From NCBI GenBank assembly GCA_965275905.1, contig CBDHYJ010000081.1, positions 1 to 64,000 on the forward strand: a stretch of DNA of 64,000 nt, written 5' to 3'. Each line of letters starts with the position of its first letter. The first letter of the stretch is position 1. The DNA is from CBDAQD01 sp965275905. Lineage in GTDB: Bacteria; Pseudomonadota; Alphaproteobacteria; Rhizobiales; JAJFHC01. The notes under the pieces were generated by a model. That model worked only from the letters and a program-made list of their open reading frames with translations. It had not been told where the DNA came from and searched no databases. A program made the translations under genes and the position numbers. Positions 42,049 to 51,033 of the stretch are shown piece by piece.

Positions 42049-44469
42049 CTAAGCCTTGACCCGAGCAAACCCGGGATCGTAAAGGCAGGGCTCGCAGACG
42101 ATGGCCGGATATGCCTTGCCAATGATTTCCACTTCGACATGCGATCCGGTTTCAGAATGCTCGGGATCGGTAAATCCCATGGCGAGGTTCTTGCCGACCC
42201 GATAGCCCCAGGCCGCAGACGTGATCGTTCCGATCACCTTACCGTCTTTCACGATTGAATCGCCCGGCTGAGCCGGGGCCTCGCCCGTGTCGATCTCCAT
42301 CGAGACGAACCGTCGTCTCGGACCGGCGTTGTGCATCTTCATCAGCGCCGGCTTGCCGATAAAGTCCTTGTTCAGGTCCACGAACCGGTCAAGGGCGCTC
42401 TCCGAGGGGTTGAACTCGGTGATCAGGTCGGCCTTCCAATGCCGGAACCCCTTCTCGATCCGCATGGACTCGGTTGCATAGAGACCGAACGGCTTCATGT
42501 CGTAGGCCCGGCCGGCCTCCCAAAGAACAGAAAACGCCTTCGCCAGGTGCTCGTTGGGTATGTGAAGTTCCCAGGCCAACTCACCGGAAAACGAGACCGA
42601 CATAGCGACGGCATCAGCGCCCCCGACGGAAACGCTTCGGACCGAAAGCCACGGGAACGAATCCTTCGACCAGTCCGTCTCGCCTGCGGCCTCTGCCAGC
42701 ACGTCTCGTGACTTCGGCCCGGCGACAACCAGGATCGTGTAATCGTCGGTCAGGCATTCGATGCTGATCGACTCGTCATCCGGCAGTTGATCCCGCAGCC
42801 AGTCCATGTCGTGGTACTCCGCCGCTGCGGCCGAGCCGTACCAGACCCGCTCCCCGTCGACATTCGCGATCGTCGCCTCACCCTTCACATTGCCCTGATC
42901 GTTGAGGAAATAGGTCAGCGCCACCTTGCCGGGCTTGCGAGGCACCCTGGAGCACATGATGCCGTCGAGCCAATCGTGCACGCCTTCGCCCCTGATCTCG
43001 TAGCGATTGAAGCCCGAAACCTCCATGATGCCCACTGCGGTCTGGACCGTTTTCACTTCGTCCGCGACCACATCGAACGTGTTGTTGAAGCGGAATGAAT
43101 GCTGTTCCCGAAAGTCCCCGGACGGTTTGAAATACGCAACCCGCTCCCAGCCATTCACCGTCCCGAACTCGGCATTCATTTCGGCCAGAGTCTCGGTCAG
43201 GGGCGTCGTCTTCGCGGGACGGCCGGCGGGGCGGTGTTCATGCGGCATATGGAACCGGAACTCGTTCTGGTAATCCTCGATCGCCTTGAGCGCCGTGTAT
43301 TCCACATCCGCGTATCGCGTGAACCGTCTCGGGTCGAGGCACCACGTGTCGTAGCACGCCTCGCCGTGGGCGATGATCTGCGCCAGCAGCCAGCCGTGTC
43401 CGCCGCCCTCACCCAGCCCCGCGCGCAGCCCCGTAATGCAGTAGGCGTTGCGTTTGCCAGGAATCCTGCCGACGAGCGGCAGACCGTCCGGCGTGTACGT
43501 GATGGGGCCGTTGACGACCGAGTGGATCCCGGCCTCCGTCAGACAGGGCAGCCGCGCGAAAGCGCCTTCCATGACATCGATGACCCGGTCGAGATCGTCC
43601 GGGCACAGCGCCATGGTGAAATTCGGATCAATGCCGTCAAGCCCCCAGGTCCGGCAGTCCTGCTCATAGAAGCCGAGCAGCAGGCCGTTTTTCTCCTGGC
43701 GGGAATAAAAGTCATCGGTTGGGCAGCGGATCAGGGGCACTCGAATGTCCAGCGCTTCGATCTCCGGAATCGGCTCCGTGAGCATGTACTGGTGCTCCAT
43801 GGAAGCAACCGGATGCTCGACCTCCATCATCGCGCCCACTTCATTGCACCGGTACCCGCCCGCGTTGACGATCTTCTCGCAATGAATGTCGCCATTCTTT
43901 GTCCGGACAATCCACTCCCCGTCCGGTTTCTGGGTCAGCCCAAGAACCGGATTGAACCGTTGAATCTCCGCGCCCGCTTTTCGGGCGCGCCGGGCCAGGG
44001 CCTGACAGAGCTGGGCGGGATCAATATCACCGTCGAGCGGATCCCAGAGCGCACCGAGGAGATTCTCGGTCGTGATCAGCGGATGGCGCCGCCTGCATTC
44101 CTCCGCGTCGATCACCTCGAAGTCCACCCCCATTCCTTTCGCCAGGCTGAGGAAGTGGTTGTAGCCATCGAGGTGATCCTGAGTGGATGCCAGCCGTATG
44201 CCGCCGGTGGCGTGGTGGTAATTGATCGGATAATCGGGATCGTCGGCCAGTTCCTTGTAGAGCCGGATTGAATGGCTCTTGAGACCGATCATGGTCTGGG
44301 TGCCGCCGAAATTCGTGACCTGAGCCGCCGAGTGCCAGGTTGTCCCGGAGGTGAGTTCGTCCCGCTCGACCAGAACGCAGTCGGTGATGCCTTCCTGCGT
44401 CAGGTGATAGAGCGTCGAGCATCCTCCGATACCTCCTCCGATGACGACAACTTGGGTGTGCGTTTTCAT
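42049..44469 (-). CDS. GcvT-domain FAD-dependent oxidoreductase, dimethylglycine/sarcosine dehydrogenase-like
   Basis: An 806-residue protein with the DMGDH architecture: FAD domain (VVVIGGGIGGCSTLYHL near the start; His46 in SGTTWHSAAQ matches the histidine that binds FAD covalently), a central linker domain, and a folate-binding GcvT barrel plus its C-terminal domain (GEGVHDWLDGIMCSRVPRKP, SFSGELAWELHIPNEHL, GLYATESMRIEKGFRHWK). It oxidatively removes an N-methyl group and can pass it to tetrahydrofolate. ATG 44467-44469 is preferred over a TTG three codons earlier. Divergent from the MttB homologue: likely a two-step betaine demethylation pair. Confidence 0.88.
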   Translation of the reverse strand: MKTHTQVVVIGGGIGGCSTLYHLTQEGITDCVLVERDELTSGTTWHSAAQVTNFGGTQTMIGLKSHSIRLYKELADDPDYPINYHHATGGIRLASTQDHLDGYNHFLSLAKGMGVDFEVIDAEECRRRHPLITTENLLGALWDPLDGDIDPAQLCQALARRARKAGAEIQRFNPVLGLTQKPDGEWIVRTKNGDIHCEKIVNAGGYRCNEVGAMMEVEHPVASMEHQYMLTEPIPEIEALDIRVPLIRCPTDDFYSRQEKNGLLLGFYEQDCRTWGLDGIDPNFTMALCPDDLDRVIDVMEGAFARLPCLTEAGIHSVVNGPITYTPDGLPLVGRIPGKRNAYCITGLRAGLGEGGGHGWLLAQIIAHGEACYDTWCLDPRRFTRYADVEYTALKAIEDYQNEFRFHMPHEHRPAGRPAKTTPLTETLAEMNAEFGTVNGWERVAYFKPSGDFREQHSFRFNNTFDVVADEVKTVQTAVGIMEVSGFNRYEIRGEGVHDWLDGIMCSRVPRKPGKVALTYFLNDQGNVKGEATIANVDGERVWYGSAAAAEYHDMDWLRDQLPDDESISIECLTDDYTILVVAGPKSRDVLAEAAGETDWSKDSFPWLSVRSVSVGGADAVAMSVSFSGELAWELHIPNEHLAKAFSVLWEAGRAYDMKPFGLYATESMRIEKGFRHWKADLITEFNPSESALDRFVDLNKDFIGKPALMKMHNAGPRRRFVSMEIDTGEAPAQPGDSIVKDGKVIGTITSAAWGYRVGKNLAMGFTDPEHSETGSHVEVEIIGKAYPAIVCEPCLYDPGFARVKA

Positions 44470-44682
44470 GACCGGCAATCCAGATGTTTGACCGCAGGGG
44501 CTCTAAGCCCGAATTCCGGTTGCCAAGGTCACAGATTGAGGGGCGCAAGTTCCAGCGGCTTTTCCTTTGTTAAGAAACTTGGAACAGTTCATTCCGAAAT
44601 CCTGAAACAACAAGATTCTGATTTCCGCACCGGGCGATGTTGGGCGACAGTCGTAACCGGGACTGCAAGGAACGCGAAAGCC

Positions 44683-46242
44683 ATGACAGATCAGCAGGGT
44701 CGGGGCAGAAGAAGCGGCGGTCGCGCATCGCGCGTGGCCGCTCGGAAGGCCGATACCGCCGAGGTCAACCCGTGTCCGCCGGGCCAGCGCGGAGGCCAGT
44801 ATCGCCCGCTGACAGATCCCGAGATGATGCGGATCCTTGATTCCGCATTCCGGATTCTTGAAGAGATCGGCATGGCCGAAGTGCCGGACGTGCTTATGGA
44901 ACAGGCACTGGCCAGGGGCGCCGAGATCAACGACCTGGGTCGGCTCTCTTTTTCAAGAGCGTTCACCGAAGACATTATTGACGGCGCGGCGAAAAGTTTC
45001 GTCTTTCACGGCCGCGATCCGAAGCACGATTTCGAAGTCGGAGGTGACCGTGTCTATTTCGGCACTGGCGGCGCGGCGGTCCAGACACTGGACATCGATA
45101 CAGGCCTCTATCGCGCGGCAACGCTGAAAGACCTCTACGATTTCACGCGTCTCGTCGACACGCTCGACAACGTGAGCTGGTTCACGCGCTGCTGCGTGGC
45201 AACGGATCTTCCCGACATCGTCGACCTCGACATCAATACCGCCTATGCACTGCTGGCGGGCACGACAAAGCCGGTCGGCACATCGTTCACGCTCGGCGAA
45301 CACGTCGACCCGATCGTGGACATGTTCGATATGGCCCTCGGAGGCGAGGGCAAATTCAGGGAGCGGCCGTTCTGCAAGGCCCACATCTCTCCGGTTATCT
45401 CGCCGCTACGGTACGGCGAGGACGCGGTTGAGGTGGCGATCGCCTGTATCAGGCGCGGCGTTCCGATCAACACCATCATCGCGGCGCAATCCGGCGCAAC
45501 AGCCCCTGCCCCGCTCGCCGGAATGCTGGCCCAGACAACGGCCGAAACACTCGCCGGCCTGATCATGGTCAACGTGTTCGAGCCGGGATATCCGGTCATC
45601 TTCTCAAACTGGCCATTTGTCATCGACCTCCGCACCGGCGCCTTCTCGGGGGCCGGCGGCGAGATTTCAATACTGAATGCCGCATCCGCCCAGATATCCA
45701 ACCATCTCGGATTGCCTTCGGGCGTAGCTTCTTCAATGGCGGATGCGAAAGCTGTCGACGCTCAGATGGGTGCGGAAAAGGCACTTGCCGCGGCGGCGGC
45801 GGGCCTGTCGGGCGCCAATATGATCTATGAGTCGGCGGGCATGATGGCGAGCCTACTCGGAGTTTCCTTCGAGGCCTTTGTCGCGGACAACGAGATGCTG
45901 TCCCACGTCCACCGCATGATCCGCGGCATCGAAGTGAACGAGGAAACGCTCGGCCTCGACACGATCAGGGCAACGGTCACCGGCGAGGGGCATTTTCTGG
46001 GCTCATCGCAGACGATGGCGGCCATGCAGCGCGACTACTTCTACCCCGGCCTCGCGGACCGGGATGCTCCGAGAACCTGGGAAGAGAAAGGCGCGCCCGA
46101 AATGTGGGAGAAGGCACGGGAAAAGGCAAAGGAGGTACTCTCCACCCACTACCCGTCGTATCTCTCCGCGACCGCGGACAGCGAAATTCGAAACCGCTTC
46201 AATATACAGATCCCGGCTGACGCGATGCGGCCAACCGACTAG
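44683..46242 (+). CDS. MttB-superfamily methyltransferase, non-pyrrolysine type (glycine betaine-like)
   Basis: A 519-residue protein of the trimethylamine methyltransferase superfamily: YRPLTDPEMMRILDSAFRIL, ISPVISPLRYGEDAVEVAI, SGATAPAPLAGMLAQTTAE, GGEISILNAASAQISNHLGL and ETLGLDTIRATVTGEGHFLG. No internal amber codon interrupts it, so it is a non-Pyl member like the glycine-betaine:corrinoid methyltransferase MtgB. Those move a methyl group to a corrinoid protein, but none is encoded in this window. AAGGA lies 12 bases before ATG 44683; the frame upstream has no homology. It meets the LysR gene end to end with no gap. Confidence 0.88.
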   Translation: MTDQQGRGRRSGGRASRVAARKADTAEVNPCPPGQRGGQYRPLTDPEMMRILDSAFRILEEIGMAEVPDVLMEQALARGAEINDLGRLSFSRAFTEDIIDGAAKSFVFHGRDPKHDFEVGGDRVYFGTGGAAVQTLDIDTGLYRAATLKDLYDFTRLVDTLDNVSWFTRCCVATDLPDIVDLDINTAYALLAGTTKPVGTSFTLGEHVDPIVDMFDMALGGEGKFRERPFCKAHISPVISPLRYGEDAVEVAIACIRRGVPINTIIAAQSGATAPAPLAGMLAQTTAETLAGLIMVNVFEPGYPVIFSNWPFVIDLRTGAFSGAGGEISILNAASAQISNHLGLPSGVASSMADAKAVDAQMGAEKALAAAAAGLSGANMIYESAGMMASLLGVSFEAFVADNEMLSHVHRMIRGIEVNEETLGLDTIRATVTGEGHFLGSSQTMAAMQRDYFYPGLADRDAPRTWEEKGAPEMWEKAREKAKEVLSTHYPSYLSATADSEIRNRFNIQIPADAMRPTD

Positions 46243-47247
46243 TCAGTTGTCAGTCACCTCGATCGATCCGGCGAGAGCCGGCACGATCTCATCGAACCGC
46301 GGCACAATATGTTCGGCCACAAGCTGACGGCATTCCGATGCAAGGCGGTCAGGCAGCCGACCGAGTTCTTCTGCTCTTGCAATCATCCAGATCCGCCGGG
46401 AAAGCGCGGGAAACGGCATCGGAAAGACATCAAGCGCTGGAACGAAACGTTCGGCATCCATAAGATTCAGTGGCGTGGCCAGCGTCCAGCCTCGTGCCTT
46501 AGAAACCATGGCAAACACAGAACGCGAGGATTCGAATGCAAATCGCCGGGGCACACTGAACCGGACCCGGCGCAAGTGCTGCGCCACGGCCCGCCCAATC
46601 GGCATCGCGTCGGAGTACCGGACAAAAGGCAGGTCTCCGACTTGCTGCCTGATGTCGCCTTCAACGTCGATGGCACCCTTCGCAGCCACGAGAACAAAGG
46701 GCTCTCGCAGGATCTGTATCGAGCGGAAGCTGTTCGCATCCTCGGGCACTATGCCCGATACCACGATATCGGCTTCGCGACGCTCGAGTTGGGCAGTGAT
46801 GACGTCGGACCGCCCCGATGACGTATTGACAAAACAGTTGCGAAACCGCTCCTGCAGGCTGGACACGAGCGCCGGCGTCAGTGACGCATCGAGGTCGTCG
46901 ATGATTCCCAAAGAAAGCTGCGGCAGAACCGCGAGATTGAGCTCGGCAAGCTCGGTCTGGGCGTCGGAAACAGCTTCGAGAATACGATGCGCATGAGCTC
47001 TGAGCACCTGCCCGGCCGGTGTCAGCGTCACCGGACGCGCACGGCGATCGAACAGCTTCGCCCCAACGGCTTCTTCCAGGGCCGTAATCTGCTGTGAAAC
47101 GCCGGACGCACTGCCGCCGATGCGTTTCGCCGCTCCGCCGACTGAACCGGTTTCCTCGACGGCCACGAACACACGAAGCCCCCGCAGGCTGATCTCGACG
47201 GTCGCGCCAGGCAATATGTCCGTTGATCTGATCGTATCCGTACTCAT
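46243..47247 (-). CDS. LysR-family transcriptional regulator
   Basis: A 334-residue LysR protein with an N-terminal extension of about 18 residues before the HTH (ISLRGLRVFVAVEETGSVGG, AAKRIGGSASGVSQQITALE) and a substrate-binding-like effector domain (LPQLSLGIIDDLDASLTPAL). It is convergent with the MttB homologue and shares no promoter with it, so its target is not fixed by position; a role in betaine/methylamine use is likely from location only. Confidence 0.9.
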   Translation of the reverse strand: MSTDTIRSTDILPGATVEISLRGLRVFVAVEETGSVGGAAKRIGGSASGVSQQITALEEAVGAKLFDRRARPVTLTPAGQVLRAHAHRILEAVSDAQTELAELNLAVLPQLSLGIIDDLDASLTPALVSSLQERFRNCFVNTSSGRSDVITAQLERREADIVVSGIVPEDANSFRSIQILREPFVLVAAKGAIDVEGDIRQQVGDLPFVRYSDAMPIGRAVAQHLRRVRFSVPRRFAFESSRSVFAMVSKARGWTLATPLNLMDAERFVPALDVFPMPFPALSRRIWMIARAEELGRLPDRLASECRQLVAEHIVPRFDEIVPALAGSIEVTDN

Positions 47248-47319
47248 GGCACCGCGGTCTCAGTTTGGGCGCAGTATAGCGCATTCACATTCCGGCGCGG
47301 TACGCCGTGCAAGAGGCGC

Positions 47320-48369
47320 TCAGGTCGGTGCCGGTCCGGTCGACTTCCGGATGATCAGGTCGGTGCCGAGCGGCCGCGGAGGAACTATCCTTTGTCCTTT
47401 CAATCGTCCGATCAGATACCGCGCTGCCTGCTCGCCGATCTCGGCGTGAGGCGTCCGCACCGTTGTCAGTGGTGGCGTAATCTGGGACGAAAGCCACAGA
47501 TCGTCGAAGCTGGCGATAGACACGTGCTCCGGAATTTTGATCTTCATCTCGGCTGCTTCGAAGATCGCACCGTAGGCAAAGACTTCCGAACCGCAAATGA
47601 TCGCGGTCGGCGGTTCCGGCATCGACATAACACTCCGGAACATATCGCGTCCGCCGTCAACGCCGAAAGGTCTTTCCTGAAGATAGTTTTCGTTGAACAC
47701 GACGCCGTGACGCTCGCAACTCCCTTTGACGCCTTCCAGCCGATCCTGCGCCCTATCGTTGTTTTCAAGGGTGCCGGAAAGAACCGCCACTTTTCTGTGC
47801 CCGAGGCTGAAGAGATAATCGGTCAGATGTTCGGCGGCGGCCCGATTGTCGAAACCGATGGTCGGATGATCACTCTCCTCAACATGACGCCAGACGGACA
47901 CATACGGTATGCCTCGCGCGTGTATCGGCCAGTAAGTTGCTTCGTCCCGACACAGCCCTACAACCATGAGGGCGTCTATTCCGCTCTGGACCAGGCGCCG
48001 GATATGCTGCGCTTCCAACTCCGGGTCATAGGCAGACGACGCTACAACGACCGTGTATCCGGCATCGGCCATGTTGCGCTGGAACACCTCGAGCGCGCTA
48101 CCGAACAATGCGCTGTCGATGGACGGGAAGATGCCGCCGACCATTTTCGACTGTTTGAGGGCCAGCGCACGGGCCGCGCCATGCGGTACGTATCCAAGCG
48201 TGTTGACAGCCCCGAGGACCCGCTGTCGTTTTTCCGCATTCACGCTCTCCGGGCGGTTCAGGCACCGCGAGACAGTTGATGGAGACACGCCCGCGAGCCG
48301 CGCCACATCGTCCAGCGTAGCGGAATGCGGACGCGTAGATTTGGTAGCGCTTTCAGGGCCAGTTGCCAT
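47320..48369 (-). CDS. LacI-family transcriptional regulator
   Basis: A 349-residue LacI/GalR regulator: ATLDDVARLAGVSPSTVSRC is the HTH with hinge CLNRPESVNAEKRQRV, then the periplasmic-binding-like sensor domain (KMVGGIFPSIDSALFGSALE, PYVSVWRHVEESDHPTIGFD, VSIASFDDLWLSSQITPPLT). It is divergent from the DegT aminotransferase. A perfect LacI-type operator at 48515-48530 and a weaker one inside its own first codons (48342-48355) indicate that it represses the aminotransferase and probably itself. Confidence 0.93.
   Translation of the reverse strand: MATGPESATKSTRPHSATLDDVARLAGVSPSTVSRCLNRPESVNAEKRQRVLGAVNTLGYVPHGAARALALKQSKMVGGIFPSIDSALFGSALEVFQRNMADAGYTVVVASSAYDPELEAQHIRRLVQSGIDALMVVGLCRDEATYWPIHARGIPYVSVWRHVEESDHPTIGFDNRAAAEHLTDYLFSLGHRKVAVLSGTLENNDRAQDRLEGVKGSCERHGVVFNENYLQERPFGVDGGRDMFRSVMSMPEPPTAIICGSEVFAYGAIFEAAEMKIKIPEHVSIASFDDLWLSSQITPPLTTVRTPHAEIGEQAARYLIGRLKGQRIVPPRPLGTDLIIRKSTGPAPT
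48342..48355. promoter_or_regulatory. second, imperfect LacI-type operator inside lacI codons 5-10
   Basis: TGGTAGCGCTTTCA matches the 14-base core TGAAAGCGCTTTCA of the perfect site at 12 of 14 positions, including the central AGCGCT. It lies within the coding start of the LacI-family gene, 160 bases from the main site, so a DNA loop or roadblock for autoregulation is possible. Confidence 0.4.
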
Positions 48370-48448
48370 ACTTCAGCTTTGCGGATTTGCGAAGCCGATT
48401 CAAGCGAGAAAGAAAAATACTTATATTTCAATTAATTATGGTTTCCAT

Positions 48449-48461
48449 TTCCAAATTGGAA
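48449..48461. promoter_or_regulatory. short palindrome in the LacI/aminotransferase promoter region
   Basis: TTCCAAATTGGAA is a perfect 6+1+6 palindrome in the AT-rich middle of the 212-base gap between lacI and the aminotransferase gene. It differs from the LacI-type sites, so a different regulator may bind here, or it may overlap a promoter element. Confidence 0.3.
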
Positions 48462-48514
48462 TAACTGTTCCGCAGATTTCTTGACTCTGCGACCAAAGTT
48501 GGACAAGCTTAGAT

Positions 48515-48530
48515 TTGAAAGCGCTTTCAA
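48515..48530. promoter_or_regulatory. LacI/GalR-family operator
   Basis: TTGAAAGCGCTTTCAA is a perfect 16-base palindrome with the central CG typical of LacI/GalR operators. It lies 52-67 bases before the DegT aminotransferase ATG, next to a possible -35 element TTGACT at 48481-48486, and faces the divergent LacI-family gene, the obvious binder. Confidence 0.75.
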
Positions 48531-48581
48531 TAACAATAATATGACAAACCAAAAAGCGCGTGGGGAGAAAGACTGCAGCCG

Positions 48582-49838
48582 ATGCCCGAAGTGCAGGTTG
48601 AAACAACTGCAGGCCATCCGGAAATTGCTAACGGCACCGACCGGACCCGCTTCGACGGCGACTTGAGCCGCCCGGATCCTGTCCCGGACGAAGGGATAGA
48701 CGCCGCCGTTGCGCTCATGAAGGACGGCCGCCTGTTCCGTTATGGTGAAGACCGCCACTCCCTGCCCGAGACAGCGCTGCTGGAAGAGGAATTCGCGCAC
48801 TATGTCGGCCGCAAGTATTGCGTGGCGACCAACTCGGGGGGATGCGGACTCTTTATTGCACTCCGGGCTGCAGGAGTTCAGCCTGGTGACAAGGTGCTTG
48901 CAAACGCGTTTACCCTCGCACCGGTACCCGGGGCGATTTCGCACGCCGGAGCCGAACCTGTTTTTGTCGACATCACCGAACGGACGGTTGTGGATGTCGA
49001 TGACCTGGATCGAAAGGCGGCCGCAACCGGTGCCCGCTACTTCATGCTGTCTTATATGCGCGGCCACATTCCCGACATGGACGCCGTAATGGAGGTCTGC
49101 GATCGTCACGGTCTCATCGTTATCGAAGACTGCGCCCACACGATGGGCGCCGGATGGGACGGCAGGTTGACGGGTTCGTTTGGCCGGGTAGCCGGATTCA
49201 GCACGCAGATGGCGAAGCACATCAATTCCGGAGAAGGCGGCCTTGTCGTTACCGACGACGAGGACATTGCGGCCCAGGCAATTCTGCTCTCCGGGAGTTA
49301 CATGCTTTACGAGCAGCATCGCGCCCGCCCTGCCCTCGACGTGTTCGACCGCTACCGGTTCACGACGCCGAACTGTTCCATGCGGATGTCCAGTCTGGCA
49401 GCATCAGTCCTCAGGCCGCAGCTCCGGCAAATCGACCAGCGCAATGCGAAGTGGCGGCAGACCTATGATTGGCTGGCGGACCGGCTGGATCGCATTCCGC
49501 ATATCCGGATGCCGCAACGGCCCGCAAAGGAGGACTTTGTCCCCAGTTCATTGCAGTTTACGCTCGAAGACGTGTCGAATGAACAGACCGAGCGTTTTCT
49601 CGATGAAGCGGACAATTACGGCGTACACGTCAAGTGGTTCGGCCGGGAGCAGCCTGTCGGCTTCACCAGCCGTCATGATCACTGGAGATATGTCGCCTCG
49701 CCGAGCGCGGTTCCGACGGCGGACAGGGTATTGCAGAATTTGTGCGACATAAGGTTGCCGCTGGGACTGGATGAACGGGATTGCGACACCATCGCCGGCG
49801 TATTGCGCGAAGCGATGGCAGAAGCAACGGAGAACTAG
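48582..49838 (+). CDS. DegT/DnrJ/EryC1/StrS family PLP-dependent aminotransferase
   Basis: A 418-residue fold-type I aminotransferase: NSGGCGLFIALRAAGVQPGD, the PLP Asp183 in IEDCAHTMGAGW and the Schiff-base Lys212 in STQMAKHINSGEGG. Members aminate keto-sugars or cyclitols. It stands alone, with a LacI operator in front and the betaine transporter 130 bases behind. A sugar or cyclitol substrate is suggested by the LacI link, but no sugar-nucleotide genes are nearby. A GGGGAG ribosome site lies 14 bases before ATG, which is somewhat far. Confidence 0.9.
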   Translation: MPEVQVETTAGHPEIANGTDRTRFDGDLSRPDPVPDEGIDAAVALMKDGRLFRYGEDRHSLPETALLEEEFAHYVGRKYCVATNSGGCGLFIALRAAGVQPGDKVLANAFTLAPVPGAISHAGAEPVFVDITERTVVDVDDLDRKAAATGARYFMLSYMRGHIPDMDAVMEVCDRHGLIVIEDCAHTMGAGWDGRLTGSFGRVAGFSTQMAKHINSGEGGLVVTDDEDIAAQAILLSGSYMLYEQHRARPALDVFDRYRFTTPNCSMRMSSLAASVLRPQLRQIDQRNAKWRQTYDWLADRLDRIPHIRMPQRPAKEDFVPSSLQFTLEDVSNEQTERFLDEADNYGVHVKWFGREQPVGFTSRHDHWRYVASPSAVPTADRVLQNLCDIRLPLGLDERDCDTIAGVLREAMAEATEN

Positions 49839-49968
49839 ATCGGAAGTTTTGACCCAACAAGTCGCCCGGACTGTCCGGCCTCGCTGGACGGGTTGACTCA
49901 GGTCAAAATGGCAGCAGACCGTCGTCTGCAACCAGAGAGAGGCAGGGAGCAGAAGGAGTAATTTGCAA

Positions 49969-50925
49969 ATGAAAATGACTAAGACACTGGCCGGCGCTTG
50001 CGTCGCCTCTGCACTGACATTCGGCAGCGTGGCTCAGGCCGCGGATGTCGTGATCGGTGTTCCGAACTGGCCGTCCGTGCGGGTTACCGCACACGTTCTC
50101 AAGGTTGTTCTGGAAGAAAATCTCGGCCTTCAGGTCGAGCTTCAAAACGGCACGAACCCGGTCGTGTTCGAAGCCATGGACTCAGGCGCCATGCACGTTC
50201 ACCCCGAAGTCTGGATGCCGAACCAGGTCAACCTGAACAACAAGTTCGTCAAGGAAAAGAAGACCGTCAGGATGAACCCGAACGGCGTCGCCGGTGATCA
50301 GGCCATGTGCGTGACCAAGGGCACGGCCGATCGTACGGGCATCAAGAATCTGTCCGACCTGACCAACCCGGACATGGCGAAGAATTTCGACACCGATGGC
50401 GACGGCAAGGGCGAAATCTGGATCGGCGCCGCCGGTTGGGCTTCGACCAATGTCGAGAAGATCCGCGCCAAGTCCTACGGCTATTCGGAAACGATGAAGC
50501 TGAAGGAAATGGACGAAACGCTTGCTCTGGCTGAAGTCGACAACGCTGTCGCCAAGAAGCAGAACATCGTCTTCTTCTGCTACACGCCGCATCACATGTT
50601 CGCCCTGCATGATCTTGTGATCCTGAAGGAGCCGGCATACGACGAGGCGAAGTGGAAGGTCATTCAGCCGACCGACGACCCGCAGTGGCTCGAGAAGTCC
50701 GAAGCCGGCGTCGCCTGGAACACGGCATACCTGCACATCCATTACGCCGCAGAGCTTGAGAAGAAGCACCCGGCAGCCGCCAAGCTTCTGTCTCAGGTCA
50801 AGCTGGACACGGACACCGTGTCTGCAATGACCTACGCGCTCGTCGTGGAAAAGAAGGACGCAGCGGAATTCGCCAAGAAGTGGGTTGCAGACAACTCATC
50901 CAAAGTCGATTCCTGGCTGAAGTAA
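49969..50925 (+). CDS. proX: glycine betaine ABC transporter substrate-binding protein
   Basis: A 318-residue OpuAC/ProX-type binding protein: signal peptide MKMTKTLAGACVASALTFGS with cleavage after AQA, then VVIGVPNWPSVRVTAHVLKV, HPEVWMPNQVN, GAAGWASTNVEKIR and GVAWNTAYLHIHYAAEL, which hold tryptophans that could form the aromatic cage for a quaternary amine. Start ATG 49969 has AAGGAG ten bases ahead. First gene of the transporter operon; a strong hairpin separates it from the ATPase gene, as expected for an abundant binding protein. Confidence 0.92.
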   Translation: MKMTKTLAGACVASALTFGSVAQAADVVIGVPNWPSVRVTAHVLKVVLEENLGLQVELQNGTNPVVFEAMDSGAMHVHPEVWMPNQVNLNNKFVKEKKTVRMNPNGVAGDQAMCVTKGTADRTGIKNLSDLTNPDMAKNFDTDGDGKGEIWIGAAGWASTNVEKIRAKSYGYSETMKLKEMDETLALAEVDNAVAKKQNIVFFCYTPHHMFALHDLVILKEPAYDEAKWKVIQPTDDPQWLEKSEAGVAWNTAYLHIHYAAELEKKHPAAAKLLSQVKLDTDTVSAMTYALVVEKKDAAEFAKKWVADNSSKVDSWLK

Positions 50926-50934
50926 AACACTGCT

Positions 50935-50960
50935 TCCGGGACGGCTCCGGCCGTCCCGGA
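50935..50960 (+). terminator. strong hairpin between proX and proV (partial terminator/attenuator)
   Basis: TCCGGGACGGC (50935-50945) pairs perfectly over 11 bases with GCCGTCCCGGA (50950-50960), loop TCCG, followed by the T-rich TATTCAATTTTC. It begins 10 bases after the proX stop. Such hairpins after binding-protein genes stabilise the upstream message and let only part of transcription into the ATPase and permease genes. Confidence 0.75.
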
Positions 50961-51033
50961 TATTCAATTTTCGACTGAACAAGTCCACGCGAATTGCGGC
51001 TGGCAAGTCACCAGCGAGGGGAGAGGTGCTGCT

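Noticed and set aside
44549..44585. GTTCCA/TGGAAC inverted repeat before the MttB homologue as a riboswitch or operator.
   Set aside because: Six-base arms with a 25-base gap are weak, and I see no conserved core of a glycine, SAM or cobalamin riboswitch in 44479-44682.
46240..46242. TAG stop of the MttB homologue as a pyrrolysine codon.
   Set aside because: Pyrrolysine in MttB is internal and the protein is already full length; readthrough would run into the convergent LysR gene with unrelated residues.
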